A stretch of DNA of 64,000 nt, from NCBI GenBank assembly GCA_024291935.2, contig JAGTYA010000026.1, forward strand, positions 8,350,001 through 8,414,000, read 5' to 3'. This document shows, piece by piece, positions 44,331 to 57,600 of the stretch; position 1 is the stretch's first letter; the number at the start of each line of letters is the position of its first letter. Position numbers and translations under genes: made by a program. The notes below the pieces were generated by a model. That model was not told the DNA's origin. It saw only the letters and a list, made by a program, of their open reading frames with translations, and made no database searches. Origin of the DNA: Okapia johnstoni. Lineage: Eukaryota; Chordata; Mammalia; Artiodactyla; Giraffidae.

Positions 44331-47300
44331 CATGGCTGCATTTACCAGCTTCCCTTCAACCCTTCTTGAAGACTAATCTGCTCTTATTTCTCCCCAAAGA
44401 AGCAGAAGTCTCTGGCTCTTCATTCACAGGCTAGGAGGGAAAGATGTGATGATTTAGGAAAGGTGCCTGGAACAGCAGGAGCACCAATGTCTGGTTAAGG
44501 CCAGTTTGGGGGCCGGGGGCTGTTTCACAGCACTCCCTCCTCTCACTCCTTCAAAGTGGGCACCCAACTCAGTGGAAGAGATCAGGCTTCATTCTGGACC
44601 CTGGGCTCAGTCAGGCCTGCCCCTCCACTCAGACGCCAGAGTGGGATCAAATGGCTTCATTTCTAGGCTCCAGGATTCTGCGATGTGACACAGGGCTAGT
44701 TTCCTCAACCGTATTTGTGGGAGGCAGTGAAAGTTTTGTAAACTGAGGAAGTACCGCGCACTGACCTCAAACAGAGAGGCTGGGGAGAGACAGGGTAGGA
44801 CTGAGCTGACATGTCACGGGGCAAATCACTAGTTCTTTAACCCTTCCTCCTTCACGGCACCCAGGAGCCTTCTCTGCACCCTTTCATCCTGAGCAACTGT
44901 CCCTCTCAACTGCCAAGAGTCAATAAGCCAGCGGAGAGTGCTGGGTAGGAGAGCTCTGGGAAAGCTGGCAAGCACTGACGGGTGGAGGGCCTGGACGCAC
45001 CCCGCCCCCCCCCAACCATGAACTGTGACCCTCCGCCTGAGAAACCCCTGCAATCCCTTAACACTCCACTGCAGAGGGGAGGTGGGCTTGTATGAAACTG
45101 CTCCCTTCTCCGAGCCACGGTAGATGCCTCCCCGACAAAGGAGGCCAGCAGAGCCTGCGACCGAGGCCAAGCTGAAAGCAAGGTGGCTGGCTGTCGTCCG
45201 GCTGTCCGAGCTGCAAGTCTCACCCTGAGGGTGGGAGACCGGCACTGCAGCCCAGGCCGTGCAGGGAGGCCACACGCCTCCCAGTAGCCATGGCAAAGCC
45301 AGTGCCTGCCTGGAAGTCTGGCGGGCAAGAACTGACCACAGTGAGAGCCGGACTGAGCCACCCTCCAGCTCACACTCCTTCATGCACAGAAGCCACCGTG
45401 CAAGGCCCACCCTCAAATCTCCTGTCTTCTGAGTCACATGAAATGCTGGGCTCCTCTTCAAACATGGTGGATTCTGTGGAGCAACCAGAGCTTTAGAAGT
45501 TTCCACACCACTTCATCCCTGGGAATCCGCTCACCTGGGGCCTGGTCTTTGTCTCTGTCTCCAATTACTGTTGCCTGTTTAGCACACCTTCACTGAGCGC
45601 CCACCACTGGAGCCCGTTTATAAAGTCCAGAGAGATTTGGCTTCTGCCTCCTAGAGACTGAGAGGAGGGGGACTGTACACGAGACTCACGATGTCTCTGT
45701 GGACGGCACGGCAGAGCCTGCTAGGAGCCCTGCTTTGCTCTTTACCAGCTCAGAACATCACCAGCAAGAACACTTGGAGCTGCCAGATCTCTAGACATGA
45801 GGACTCTAGCTGCTCCCACTTTACAGGATTAGTGTAAAGAGGAAACAAGAAAATCCACGCCAGTGTTGACCACAGAGCCTGGTGCGCAGCAAGGTCTCGG
45901 CCATGTTTTCTGTGATCTCTCTTCACTTTCAGGTAGGAACTTTTGTTTCCCATCTACAGGGGTTCTCTGAGCTCTGAGAAGAGCTATAATCTCTAAGAAC
46001 TTGATTACAAGTGCGGCAAAGCTGGTCTTCCTTCTAGAATGAGGAAAAGTTGAATTCCTACCATGGCCAGGCTGTCAGACAGAAAGGACCCTCCTTCCTA
46101 ACATAAAACCACTCCTGCCAGAAGTGGGTGAATGAGAAGGCAGCCACGCCTCTGCCCTCGGAGCAGCCCAGAAGAGGAGGAAGGTGTGCCCGCTCTTCTC
46201 GGCCTTGTCAGTTTCTTAACTCCTTCCTCTCCGAAGAGGTCCAAGAGATGCCGACATACCAGTACCACATGGTGCCAAGGGCTGGGGGAAGCGCACACTG
46301 CCAGCCTCGCACTCCATTCAGCTCCTCCCGCACCAGTGGGTTACTGTAACCATGGAGACCAGCAAGTTCCTCCATATCACAGGAGAGCCAGCCTGCCAGC
46401 AGCCCAGGGCTCTGGGGGAGGCAGAAGGCAGTCTGCAGCACAAAGGTCTGGCTCTCTTGATATAGGATCATGGAGAGCTGATGGATACTAGCCAGGGCAG
46501 CCAAGGTGCCTGGGCCACTCTCTAAGTTCCTTTTCTTTGCCCAGTAGTTTGTCTTGAGCACACTGGCCGTCAAAGTGGTGCAGAGTGTCCCTCCAGAGTC
46601 AGACAGACCTGTGGTGGGACCCTAGCTCTACCACCCTGGTTGCTGTGTAGGGAACGGATTGGAACAGATCGCAACAGTGGTGTGGAGAGCTACAGATACA
46701 CATACTGAAAGGCTCCGGCTCTCATGTAACACCTTCTTTTAAGTGGTCCATGTAAGTAACCCTCTTATCCCTTGTTTATCCCAAATCCCTTTATTCAAAT
46801 AGTTATCCAGACACCTTTTTAGCTGAGAGTGACCTCTCCCTCTCTGACTCTCACAGCACCCTGTCTGTACCCACTCAGCTCTTCTGACTTTGGGCCTCCA
46901 TGCCTTAACCCCATTCTTTGTGCTCTGAGAAGTCAGAGGTCACCCTTGTGTGCCCTGAGTGCCTAACAGGGCACGCACCTAGCTCCCCTGCTTTATAATA
47001 CTTACAGAAATTATACAGAATAAAAGTGGTACAGCTTTGTGATCCTTAAAGTTGCTCCCCTCCTCCCTCAAGGAGATAAGCAAGGGCAGAGGAAGGAAGA
47101 TCAAAGCTTCTGGCTGCAAGATCCCTCTCCCCTCTTTCAGGGCGTTTACTGCCCTTTGAAGTTGACTGATTAATGTCCGTCCTTCTCACTAGACTACACC
47201 ATACAGGGAAGGCCCTTGGTCTGTCTGATTCACGGCCCACAACAATGCCTATAGCACAGAGCAGAAGCATTCAGTAAGGTAACAAATGAAAAACTGCGTA

Positions 47301-49130
47301 TGAATGAATAAGAAAACATGCTGGGGCATCTTCATGACAGCTTCTGGGATCTACACCAGTAACCCGTACCAGTGTACCCTGCAGACAACATCCAAGCGGG
47401 CAACGGGCCACGGACTGGGTGCCCCAAACATGGCTGACATCTGTGGAGTGTTAGTCCCACTAACAAGCTTTCTCTCTGGTGGGGACAGGGCCCTTGGTAC
47501 GCCATCTCTCACAAAGCTCAAGGCCAGGGTGGTCATCAAGGAGAACTGGAGACAGACGCAGAATATAGGCAGAGCCGGGCACTAGCTGCCCCTCACTCCC
47601 ATCCCTGGCTCCTTTCATCCCAGAGGGGGCTCCCTCTCCTTGAACTTCCTGCTGCCCCACAACCCCCAGGCCCTCTCACTTCACACAGCTCTCCCTGCCT
47701 CTCCACATTCAATTCCTCCACTGCTCTGCTATCAAAACCACAATGTCTTGCTGTGACAATGTAAGGCAGCTGAAGCCACTCGAAGAGCTACTGATTTGTG
47801 GAAGTGATAGAGACTTTGGGAGACATTTCCTTAGTGTTTGCCACATTGAGAGCTCTGCTTCAGTATTTCCTCCTTGAGCCAATGAATTGAGTCGACCCTA
47901 GAGATCACCCATACACACCTGCCTCGTTTCTTTGTAAAAATCAACATCCCCACCCTGCCTCCCATCCCTCCTTAAACTGCCTCCTGTTACAGAAAAGCAG
48001 AGAAACTAAAAACGGCAGCTGGGGAGCTCAGTTGACTCACCACCCAGCATAATCATCTCCTCCCAGAATCTCCCATCTTCTCCTGGGGTTTTTGCCAACA
48101 CAAAGTAAAAAAGAAGCACGAGATCTTAAAAAAAAAAAACACAAAACCCTCTCTCAGCGTTTATGCAACAGCCTTTCTACCTGGGTGCAGATTTAACCCT
48201 GTGTCTCTGCCCTTCCAATGCAGTTTCCTTCAAATGTCTTCATGAGGCTCGGAAACAGGCCTTCTGGATTCTATCTGGTTCCAGCCCTACACTGGAAGGT
48301 GCTGAATAAGACATGTGCCTCTTCCCACTGCATCTTCCTCTGAAAGTGGAAAAACTACTACCTCCCGACTCCTCCAGTTTCAAAGAGGGAGTTGAAGGAG
48401 GAGGAGGAAACGTCAGAAAGACTGAGACTGAAGTCTGCTGCTCAGAAGTCACCGTGGCCAGCAGTTCGGAGCTCAAGCAGGACAAGAACAGAAACCACCA
48501 AGGCTGGCACCACCACTCTCAGCACCCATCTCCACCTGGCCAGGCTGCAAGGTGGTGGTTCCTCTTAAGTGACCACGAAAAATCCAACTGGCTGCTCTTC
48601 CCATGATTAACTGCCCACTGGGCTGTTCCTGCAGGTAGAGGTGTTATCTTCCTCCTTCAGCAGATCACTAAAAACCCAAGCAGGAAAGGACAAACAAACT
48701 GAGGAATGAGGGCCGCCCCTGAACCGGTGCTAACTGACAATGGCTCAAATCAGTCAGAATGGAGAGTTCGGGCTCACCTGTGCCCAGAACAATTGCAGGA
48801 GCTGAGCACAGCTTTCCAGAAACCTTTCTGGGTAGGAAGTGGTATGTGCATGTTTATCTTTGGCATTTGGCATCTAGAAAAACAACTTACTTTTGTGATA
48901 GACAGCGCTACGACTACAAGTAATGAGAATGCTCCTACAAGGCACATGCAAATCTGCTGTAGCATATTAGTCAAGAAACCCCCAACTCACCCAAAGTTCC
49001 ATTCTGAGGAGGAACCATTTTCCCATAGGAACATGTTACAAATGATGGTTGTATTCTCAGGCCAGCCCATCTTATCAGGGCCAACCACTGTCTCTGAAGT
49101 ACTATATTAACCATACTTAACACCTAAACC

Positions 49131-49305
49131 TGGTGCCTCAGATGGTAAAGAATCCACCTGCAGTGCAGACCTGGGTTCAATCCCTGAGTTGGGAAGATCT
49201 TCTGGAGAAGAGAATTCATACCCACTCCAATATTCATGCCTGGAGAATTTCATGGACAGAGTCCATGGAGTCGCAAAGAGCCGGACATGAGTGAGCAACT
49301 AACAC
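49131..49305 (+). repeat. Bov-tA SINE with 12-bp target-site duplication
   Basis: TGGTGCCTCAGATGGTAAAG, GGTTCAATCCCTGAGTTGGG, GGAGTCGCAAAGAGCCGGAC. Flanked by AACACCTAAACC (49119-49130) and AACACTTAAACC (49306-49317). Confidence 0.88.
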
Positions 49306-51332
49306 AACACTTAAACCAGAGTCCAGAATAGCAAAGTGGATTCAGTGTTCCAACATGGGACCCAGGAACATATCTTTGCTCTCCGAGGAGCATGGGCAGT
49401 AGAGACTGGGGTTTCTTAACCTTCAAACTCTAGGTGAGGGCTTGACATAAGAGGACTTGAACATTGAGGGTGGTTGGGCAGGAGGGAGGGTCTAAGGAAA
49501 CAGAACCCAGGTGGAGATGAAGAACAAGGCTGGAGGAAAGGGATTCTGAACAGGCACTGCTTCACAGGAGAGAAGGGCTAACGAAGGAAGACCAAGGAGA
49601 GCTTCTGCAGAGGAGGTGCAGAGGGGAGCCTGGGACAGTCCCTGACATAGCAGGGGCAAACACTTTTCAGAACCGTCTTCCCTGCTTGGTAACTGAAGTC
49701 ACAGACACACCTCCTCTCTACCGCACTGGGCCCAACGCTGCCACTGCAGTCTCAACCAAGGCCAAGGGCAGAGGCTGCTGAATCCTGTTACATGGCGTGG
49801 CCATGGCCTGGGCTGGTGCCTTGGTTAGTATGTTGGATAAACAGAGGAGGGCTCATCTGTCTGAAGCTGGGTGGAGAAGACTGGAAAGCACAAGCTTCTC
49901 ACTGGGACTGAGTATGTGACAGCTGCTGACACTGGGCCTAGGTTTGCCTGTGAAGCCAAACCCTGTTTGTTTTCTGGCGGCAACAACGGTTCTACTCCAG
50001 GGTGCTCTAGCTCTGTGTGTGTATGCCCTAGGAGCAGAGAGTATGGTAAATGAGGTGACAGTCATTTTCCATTGTAAGTGCCTTCTTAAAAAGCACTTTA
50101 ATAGTTAATTCATCTTTTCAGAGACAGAATCCAAGAAAGAGACTCTGTACTGGTTCTAAGAGAAAGGAGTAGTCCAGAAAAGGCCAGTTTAGCCCTGGCC
50201 AAGGTGACAGGGAGATGTGGGTTCAGATGACACTGCTGGAGGTGCTCAACTTTCTAATGTCTGTGATGTGAACCTAGGAGCAGGGCTCTTTGGTACAGAT
50301 GAACTCCTGTGCTGGTGGAAGCCCTCAGGAACTAGAACCATCAACTGACAGGTGGTGTTGGGGAGGAAGGGGGCCACTTTGGGGCATTGTGAGATGCACT
50401 ATTTATTACACAGACTGCAGACAATAGAATGCTGGCTGTTCTGAAGGAGGCAAGCAGCCAAGTTTCTAGCTTTCCACCTCCAAATTCACTCAGAGAGGGC
50501 AGGGAAGAAAGGATGGCTGCAAAAGGGATACAGATCCTCCCCCAACAAATCCTGAAGGGCAGCTCTAACTGCCAATCGGCATGCTGGCTTAAATAAAAAC
50601 CTGAAGACTGAGTGAAACCCACCCCCCTCACCCCCTTGCCGGGACTCCTGTTAGAAGAACATGCCTGGCTGCAGGAGGCCACTGCTTCCCAACTTGTTGT
50701 TCTGTCTAGTCCACGCCACCAGGAGGACAAGGACAAAGAACCCAGAGGCATAAAGGGGGTTCTATCAAGAGAAGACGAAGGGCTATAGTCAGAATCATCC
50801 AACCCCATTCAAAACACTTAGAACAATTCCTGGCATATACTAAATGCTCATGACATGCTAGCTATTATTACTATAATTCCACATGCTTTCCTTAGTCTGC
50901 AGGTTGCCAGAAAAAGGCACGGCTTTTGGCTTTAACTTTTTACCCAACGCTTACCACAAATTCTCTATTTTCCAAAAAAAACAAGAGAGATGGATCTTTT
51001 GAACTGGCCTAGGAGAGCGCTGGAGTCGAAGACCAAGTTCTGGTCATCTATTTGCACAGCTCGGACTTGGACGTGGCTTTCTGGCAGAGCCAGAAAGGGC
51101 TCCAGCAGCTCAACTGTTTTATCCCTTCCATAAAAGGCCACTCTACTTGCCCTGATCAAAAGCACTTGAAGCACACACACATCCAACCCTAGGAAAACCC
51201 AGAGTGTACACCACAGCTTTGAAATACACGATGTCAACAATCTTGCCAAGAGTTTCTAGGTATATGGAACTGGAAATGTTACAAACTAACAGTCACAATG
51301 GGAAATGTGACTAGTATTTAAGAAGCACTCAT

Positions 51333-51341
51333 GCGCACGCG

Positions 51342-51375
<34 letters not shown>
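51333..51375. repeat. CG/CA alternating microsatellite
   Basis: A GCGCAC start, then a CG run, then an AC run of about 25 bp: some 43 bp of unbroken purine-pyrimidine alternation. Confidence 0.9.
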
Positions 51376-53370
51376 GTGTGGCTGGAGCCCCGTCTCTTCC
51401 ATGGTGAGACACAGAAGCTCAGAGCAGTGGCAGTGGGGGTGCACGTGGGGCTGAAAGCCCAGCCGCACAGCCAGCTCCTGGGCTGTGCTGGTCTGGGGAC
51501 GCAGCACCTTGTGGCTGCCAGGCCCCCACCACCTGCTGTCCTTCACACAACAGAACGAGATCGCTATTTGGGAAGATGGGATTTTCAGTGTCGGGTTTTG
51601 TATCTTACAAGCTGGCACGTGTCTGCCTCAGGGGCAGTTTCCTGACACAGCTGCATGTCCTGGGCCCCTGCAGACAGGATCTGAGATACAGGAGAAAGAG
51701 AAATGAGATACCAGAAGTAGGAATCCGGGGATGAGAAAAGCAAGACAGAATGAAACGGTCTGGCTGTCCTTTTTTCACTCCTGTCCCACAAGAGCTGACT
51801 TCTCCGACCTGGTTCTAAGGAATCACAGGCACTCCTGTTCCCCGTTCCTGGAGGAGCCAGGTTTCCTCCTGGCATCCCCACCTCTTGACACTGACAGCTC
51901 TACCACGTCAAGTGACTGTGGTATCCAAAGCTGATGCTGGCTACCCCATGAAGAGATAACCGAGGTCATGTGAGCTGGCCCGACACGTTCTGCTGCACTT
52001 GTTTATGGGCAAGAGGATTAAAACGACCTGTTGGGGAGGAAAAGGGGCAAACCCTGTACACAGCGCAAGCACTGGGAACACAGCATAGAGGCCTCCCGCC
52101 AAGAAATCTTTTGCTCAAATAAAAAGCATAAATCTCTCACGAAACACCAAACCTGCTCACTATGCCAAACACCACTTATGATCCAGTGACCTTGAGGCAC
52201 TGCTCCATTTTCCCAAAGTTCTTTGTATAAAAGGTTTGGCTTTTTTTTTAGGGGGGGCAGTGGGGGGAGTCAGAGAGATTAGAGGGATGAGCAACAGAGG
52301 ACCCTGTTAAGAGTCCCAAATTAATGTCCAAGCAAAGGCTTTTTGTCTCACCAAGATATATGTAGCGTGGGGCTTAAGAAAGAGGTTTCCAGGGTACTTT
52401 TGCATCAAGAAAGCACTCAGTTCTCAGATGCCTAAATGCCCAATCAGAAGTCAAACTACCAAAAGAGAACTTCCTATGACCACTTCTTGCCTGAATCAAA
52501 GTTAGAATTGGGAGACCAATTAGGTGTAACTCCAGGGCAGAGGGGCTCAGGCAGCAGGGTGTCAGGGCTGTCCTCTCTGACCAGGGGGTTACCTTCACAA
52601 CGACATCACTAGCCACCAGACACAGGAAGGGGACGGCGGTCAGCACCTGCGCCTATGGCCCTGCAGCTCCCGGCCGTCTGGGCTCTCCACAGGGTTACTG
52701 CAGAAACCGGCCCCTGGCTGGTGCTCTTCTACAAAACTGCTTCTCACAGCCCCAAAATAACTGATCTTCCCCTCTTAACAGGCCTGGGTGGCTACCATCT
52801 GCTCTCTGCCTTGGGCACTCAGGCCTCAGCAGCAAGAGGATGGTCTCCATTTGGGTGCTCCCCTGGCTGTCCAAAGAGGTTGGCAGACGGGAGCCAGGAT
52901 GGCACCCTTCTCTAGCCAGCCAGAGGGGGACATGAAACACCTGCTGGCAACCTGGGCTTCCTCCCCCACCTCCTCTTTCTAGCAAAAGAGCAGTGACTCC
53001 TTCACTAACCTTCCACCCACGGTCTCACCGAGGCCAGGGACATGGGCCCATCCTATAAGAAGTGAAGGTATTAAGTCCAGCTGAGGAGCCAAAGAACATG
53101 GCTAAGGGAAGAAAGGGATATTGTGCTGCAAGGGATTCCAAGAATAAACTCTCCAAACCACCCACCTAGCTCTTCTGGAGAGCAGGGGTATTTAGAAGCA
53201 CTTTCCATTTCCCCACGCACGAGAAAGGGTGGTGGCCTTGGCAGACACACACCTGGTTGGGTCATCATCTCCCCGAAGGAGCCCTGGTCTCCCTAACACC
53301 AGAATGAGTCCACACCTGCCACCAAGGGCCAGTCTGAGACAGTAACGTGCCCCAGAGTTCACATACTCAC

Positions 53371-53406
53371 GCGTCCATTAATTTTCCTCCAGATTGCTGC
53401 TGTCAT
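53371..53406 (-). CDS. MARK2: Candidate alternative first coding exon of MARK2 (MTAAIWRKINGR)
   Basis: On the - strand an ATG at 53406-53404 opens 12 codons (MTAAIWRKINGR) and ends exactly at a strong donor, CGC/GTGAGT. The exon ends in phase 0, and MARK2 exon 2 begins in phase 0 at PPLGHLD, so splicing gives an uninterrupted reading frame into the kinase. The frame is open upstream to a TGA near 53466 with no other ATG. The start has G at -3 and A at +4. An overlapping uORF (ATG GCA TGA, 53411-53403) precedes it. The CpG-rich patch at 53.37-53.47 kb supports a small promoter. Alternatively the exon is a 5' UTR exon and translation starts at MLRGRNS in exon 2. It could also be a chance match. 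Confidence 0.5.
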
Positions 53407-53480
53407 GCCATGCAGAGTGCTGAGGCGGGCTGAGTCCCGCTCTGCGCCCCCGAGCCGGGCCGGTCACTCCAGTTTGCTTG
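53371..53480 (-). promoter_or_regulatory. CpG-rich patch and 5' UTR of the alternative MARK2 first exon
   Basis: A short cluster of CpGs in a CpG-poor intron sits directly upstream, on the transcript strand, of the candidate first coding exon. It is followed at higher coordinates by a purine-rich stretch on the + strand (pyrimidine-rich on the MARK2 strand). No TATA box is evident. Confidence 0.4.
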
Positions 53481-54819
53481 GTGTGTGGTGGGGGAGGAGG
53501 AGGGGAAGGAGGAGGAAGGGAGATTATGAGTCTCTGTTTTCAAGCCCAGCCCCTAAAACCGGGGAGGGAAGCAGCTGGGCTCCCGCTGCAGGAGCGCTCC
53601 AATCTCTGGGCACTACAGGGCCAGCCAGCTGCATAAGAGAACTCTGGGGAGCAAACACATCCAACACGCTGGGAAGAGGAGGGGAGACCAACCCGGAGAG
53701 AAGTGGGCTGGTCTCCTGCCAGAACTCTGAATGGTACTCCTATCAGAACTAGAACATAACAGGAGGTAGGCAGGTTTATGGTCTCTGGGGAAAGGCAGGA
53801 GGGGAAACAGTAAAAGCCAGACTAGCATGGGAACGAAACTTGCTCCCTGGCAGGCGAGCAGACAGCCCAGATGCCTGCAAGGCCACGGCCACGGCCACCA
53901 TGTCAGCAAGTGAAGCGCTGTCCCGTTACCCCTTTTGGAGGCAGACGGTGTCCACTCTAACCTTAGCTCGGCTTTCACACACTTTGCCAGCCGTGCCCTG
54001 AACTCTACAGTTTGTAGCACGGTCATCTCCACGACCCTGAAAGTTCAGGCCCACCACCCAAATGCCTGTGCCCGACTGCCAATGACAGGAGGGAGGGGGC
54101 CTCTTGTGGGCTGGGCTGTAGGGGCAGAGCCTCAGCCACAGAGGAGGGCCCCTCTCCCGGACAGGAAGTGCTCCTCCTTGGCGGGAGCAGAGCCCAAGGC
54201 TGCCACACAGGGGCGACAGAAACACCTGTCAGGAGTGGCAGGAGAAATGGCCACCAGGTACTTTCTCTTTCTCACCAGCCACTACCTTCATCCGCCACAG
54301 GTTGCCTCTGAAAAGCCTGCAGAACCCCCCCCCCACCCCCCGCCGCCTGGTGGCAGCGATGACCCGTGAGTCACTCCCCCACGAGAAGAGGGAAATGGGG
54401 CCTGACCCCTGAGCCTGAAGAAGCCCCACAGTATCCTGAGCCAGCCAGGCCCCAAAGCTGAAACCAGTCCCACCTGCCAGGGCTGAAACCTTGGACGGCC
54501 TACCCTCCACCCACACCCGCATGTAGAAAAACCAGTCCCTCTTTAACTCTACAACAAGTGGGGGGACAGCAACAGTCATCACTGCGGGACACCCAGCACT
54601 GGGAACTTCACTATGTGGCTTCCTAGTCACAGCTCCCCTTAAACGTATACCAGTGAAGTATACATATATGTATACACACATGTAATAAGTGCACCTATAT
54701 ACATAAAACTGGTTTTCAGATCCACAGTTGCTGGATTTCCCCTTCACCTGGCTGGCTCCCTTTCGCTGCCCTTGTCCCTTCCTGGAGTCTCACTCTGGGC
54801 TCCTGCCACCTGTCTTCTC

Positions 54820-54970
54820 ATGTCCTCCCAGACCTCCAGCCTTTGTAGCCACCTCCTACTGCCTGGAACACTGCCTCTACCCTCTGCTCCCATTCTCCTT
54901 CCTGGTCAGCCTCAGCTCAGACATTGCATCCTCCGGGAAGCTTTCCCTGCCCTCACAGGGTCCTGACCCG
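54820..54970 (-). repeat. L2-like fragment
   Basis: TGCCTGGAACACTGCCTCTA, CAGCTCAGACATTGCATCCT and GGGAAGCTTTCCCTGCCCTC are typical of an L2 copy. Confidence 0.6.
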
Positions 54971-57390
54971 TCACTCCTGGCGTCCTAAGGACAACAGCCT
55001 TCTTGCACTAGCACTTGGCTCTTGAGGAATGGCCGGCCTCCTTCACAACTCTAGGTGGCTGTCTTGTTCACCACTGTGCAAGGCTGGGCATGACCTAAGG
55101 GAAGTTCCAGGGCTTCAGTCAACTCCGTGTCCTCAGTGCCCAGCACCTCACATGCTTTCAAGACATGCTTTTCTAATTCATGAGAGAAAGCCAGGGTCAG
55201 GGTCTTTCTGCCTTTTTCAGAGTGACTCTTTACCCAACAGCTCTTAGCACATCTCTGCTCCACGTGACTGCTTCAACCTAGGCCAGGGCTAGAGAGCTGG
55301 CGCCCGTGGCTTTCAATCCATTCTCCAGGGCCTTCTGGTGCCTCTACAGACGCAGTCTCTGGCAGGATTTCAGAGCTCGTGGCCAGTGTGTGGAGCTGGG
55401 GCCGGACTGCCCTTCCACCTGTCCTTTCCCAGCCTCCCCTCTGCTCTGAGGACTGCAGGGAGCCCCTGCACAGGCCTGCTGAGCAAGAGGACTGCTTCTG
55501 AAGTGAAGCAATGGGGGTACAGCTCCAAGTCGCCAAGAGAGAGCAAGTCTAGATCCAGCACCACCCAAACAGGCTGTATTGCTTGAGCCAGTCGTTCCCC
55601 GTCCTGGGACCTGTTTCCCCACTTGCACAGCGAGGGTCTGTCCTAGGTGGATGTGAGGGCTCTCAGTGTCTCTGTGCTCATAAGCCTTCCAGCAGGAAGT
55701 GGGCATGGTCTGCACGTTCTGAAGACCACATCCTGACCCTGTCTTACATTGCGTCAACCCGCCTGAAAGTCTGGCTCCGTAACTAACCCTCACCTAACAT
55801 GTCTTGGACACCAAGTTCACACACTGGAAAACCTCTTCGTCCTAGGGCTGAGAAAATTAAAGTTAAGCAAGGTGACAACTCTGGACTTAGAAACACTACA
55901 ACCCTGAACTCAGTGTGCCCTAGGCCAGAATCCTCTTCCTCTCGAGACTTCATTTACCCACAATTTACCAGCTCCTCACCACTCCCAGCCTCTGCACACC
56001 ACGAATGTGGCCACAAGGTGCAAGGAGAGGTACAGTGACCGACAGTCTTCCCAGCAGGCCCGAGGGCTCTGCAGCCTCAGCCTCAGCAGCTCCGAGTAGG
56101 TGAGCCCCTGGCAGGGCAGGTGACACACTCAGTGCTCAGCACCTGCCCCCCACCCCTCTCAGCATGACTCCCTAGAAGCCCGGGTCCTTGGGGGGCTCCT
56201 GGGTGGGGAGCTGCCTGCCTGCCCACCTGCCCGCCATGGTAGCCCATCCATGAGGAGAAACCCATTTGGCAAAGCCAGCAAGCAGCAGTTTCACCCTCCC
56301 TGCCCAGAGTAGGGGGAGGGGTAGGTGGGTCCAAGCAGACTAGTCCAACAGGTCCTTTTCCCACTACCCTACACAGCTGGTCTCTTCTGCACTGCTTCAA
56401 AACCAGGAGCCACAAACATCAGTTTGAGCTCTCACACCTTGAGTCACAAAGACCAAGGAATCAAAAAGAAAACAGAAAATGGCCATCTCATCCTTGCCCT
56501 ACTTGCAATAGTCCTGGGAAACACAGTCCCTGACCTCACAGGTCTTGGTCAATTCAGAAAAGTAACTGATCTCCCCTAAGACGCTCACAGAAAAATCTGG
56601 GTCCACACCACCACCAGGTGCTGAGGTGGTGTGAAGTCAGTTCTTCCGGTGCCATGCTCCTGAGCGGCTCTCCCACTAAAAATAACTCCACAGTCTTCTG
56701 ATACAGACCCCATGACCTCTCCAACCCTGGACTGAATTCCCAACAGTGTACCTCTGTTCACCCATCGCAAAAGCGGGTAAGATGAGGCCAATTTATAACC
56801 AGAGACAACAACATAGCCAGAGATGCTGTGTGTCCGGGGCAAGAACAGAACTCAACAAAGCTGGGAGGGCTTCTTTTCAGCTCTGCTCCCTACTTCAGGA
56901 AGCCATACAGGGTTTCCTCAGCAGTGCACGCCCTCCTTGTGGTTTCCTCTCTGGGTTCTTAAGACAATCCAGTGAAAGGGTAAAATATCCTCCTTATCCT
57001 CTCATCCTGAAAAAGTTGTTCTTTTTTGTCATTATTGAACCTATTAAGACCTGTGACTTACATGGTCAAAAACTGAATAGACAGATGTCTGATTCACAAA
57101 TCAACATGGACACACTTTCCCAAGGGTGGTGGTAAGTGAAGAATAATACCCATGCTGTAATTTTTCTTTTTTTTTTATTTCACAATTCATTGAGAGACAA
57201 TCACGTGCAAAGCACTCTAACAGACTCTAGGGAAGAAAGGGATGCAGAGAAGGATAAAATACAGCCCAGCCTTCAAAAAAGCTGCCTATCTAATAGGAGA
57301 GGGAAGCACAAATCACACTGCCTAACACAGGACCAAATCCAGGAATTAGAGTTACAGTCTGCCTATGGCCTCCAGTTCACTAGAAGTTTC

Positions 57391-57600
57391 TTGTTGTTTA
57401 ATCACCAAGTTGTATCCAACTCCTTGCAACCACGTGGACTGTAGTCCACCAGGCTCCTCTGTCCATGGGATTTTCCAGGCAAAAATACTGGCGTGGGTGG
57501 CCATTTCCTTCTCCAAGGGATCCTCCCTGACCCAGGGATCGAATCTGCCTCTCCCGCACTACAGGCAAATTCTTTATCACTGAGCCACCAGGGAAGCCCC
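57391..57600 (-). repeat. Bov-tA SINE
   Basis: TTAATCACCAAGTTGTATCC, GTCCATGGGATTTTCCAGGC, CTGACCCAGGGATCGAATCT, ending GAGCCACCAGGGAAGCCCC. Confidence 0.9.

Larger units (their letters stand above)
38542..53370 (-). other. MARK2 5' intron between exon 2 and the alternative first exon
   Basis: 14.8 kb with no further exon that joins in frame to exon 2. It holds the SINE, L1, L2 and MIR copies listed here and a CG/CA repeat at 51333; the remainder is unassigned. Short open frames show no protein motifs. Confidence 0.65.
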
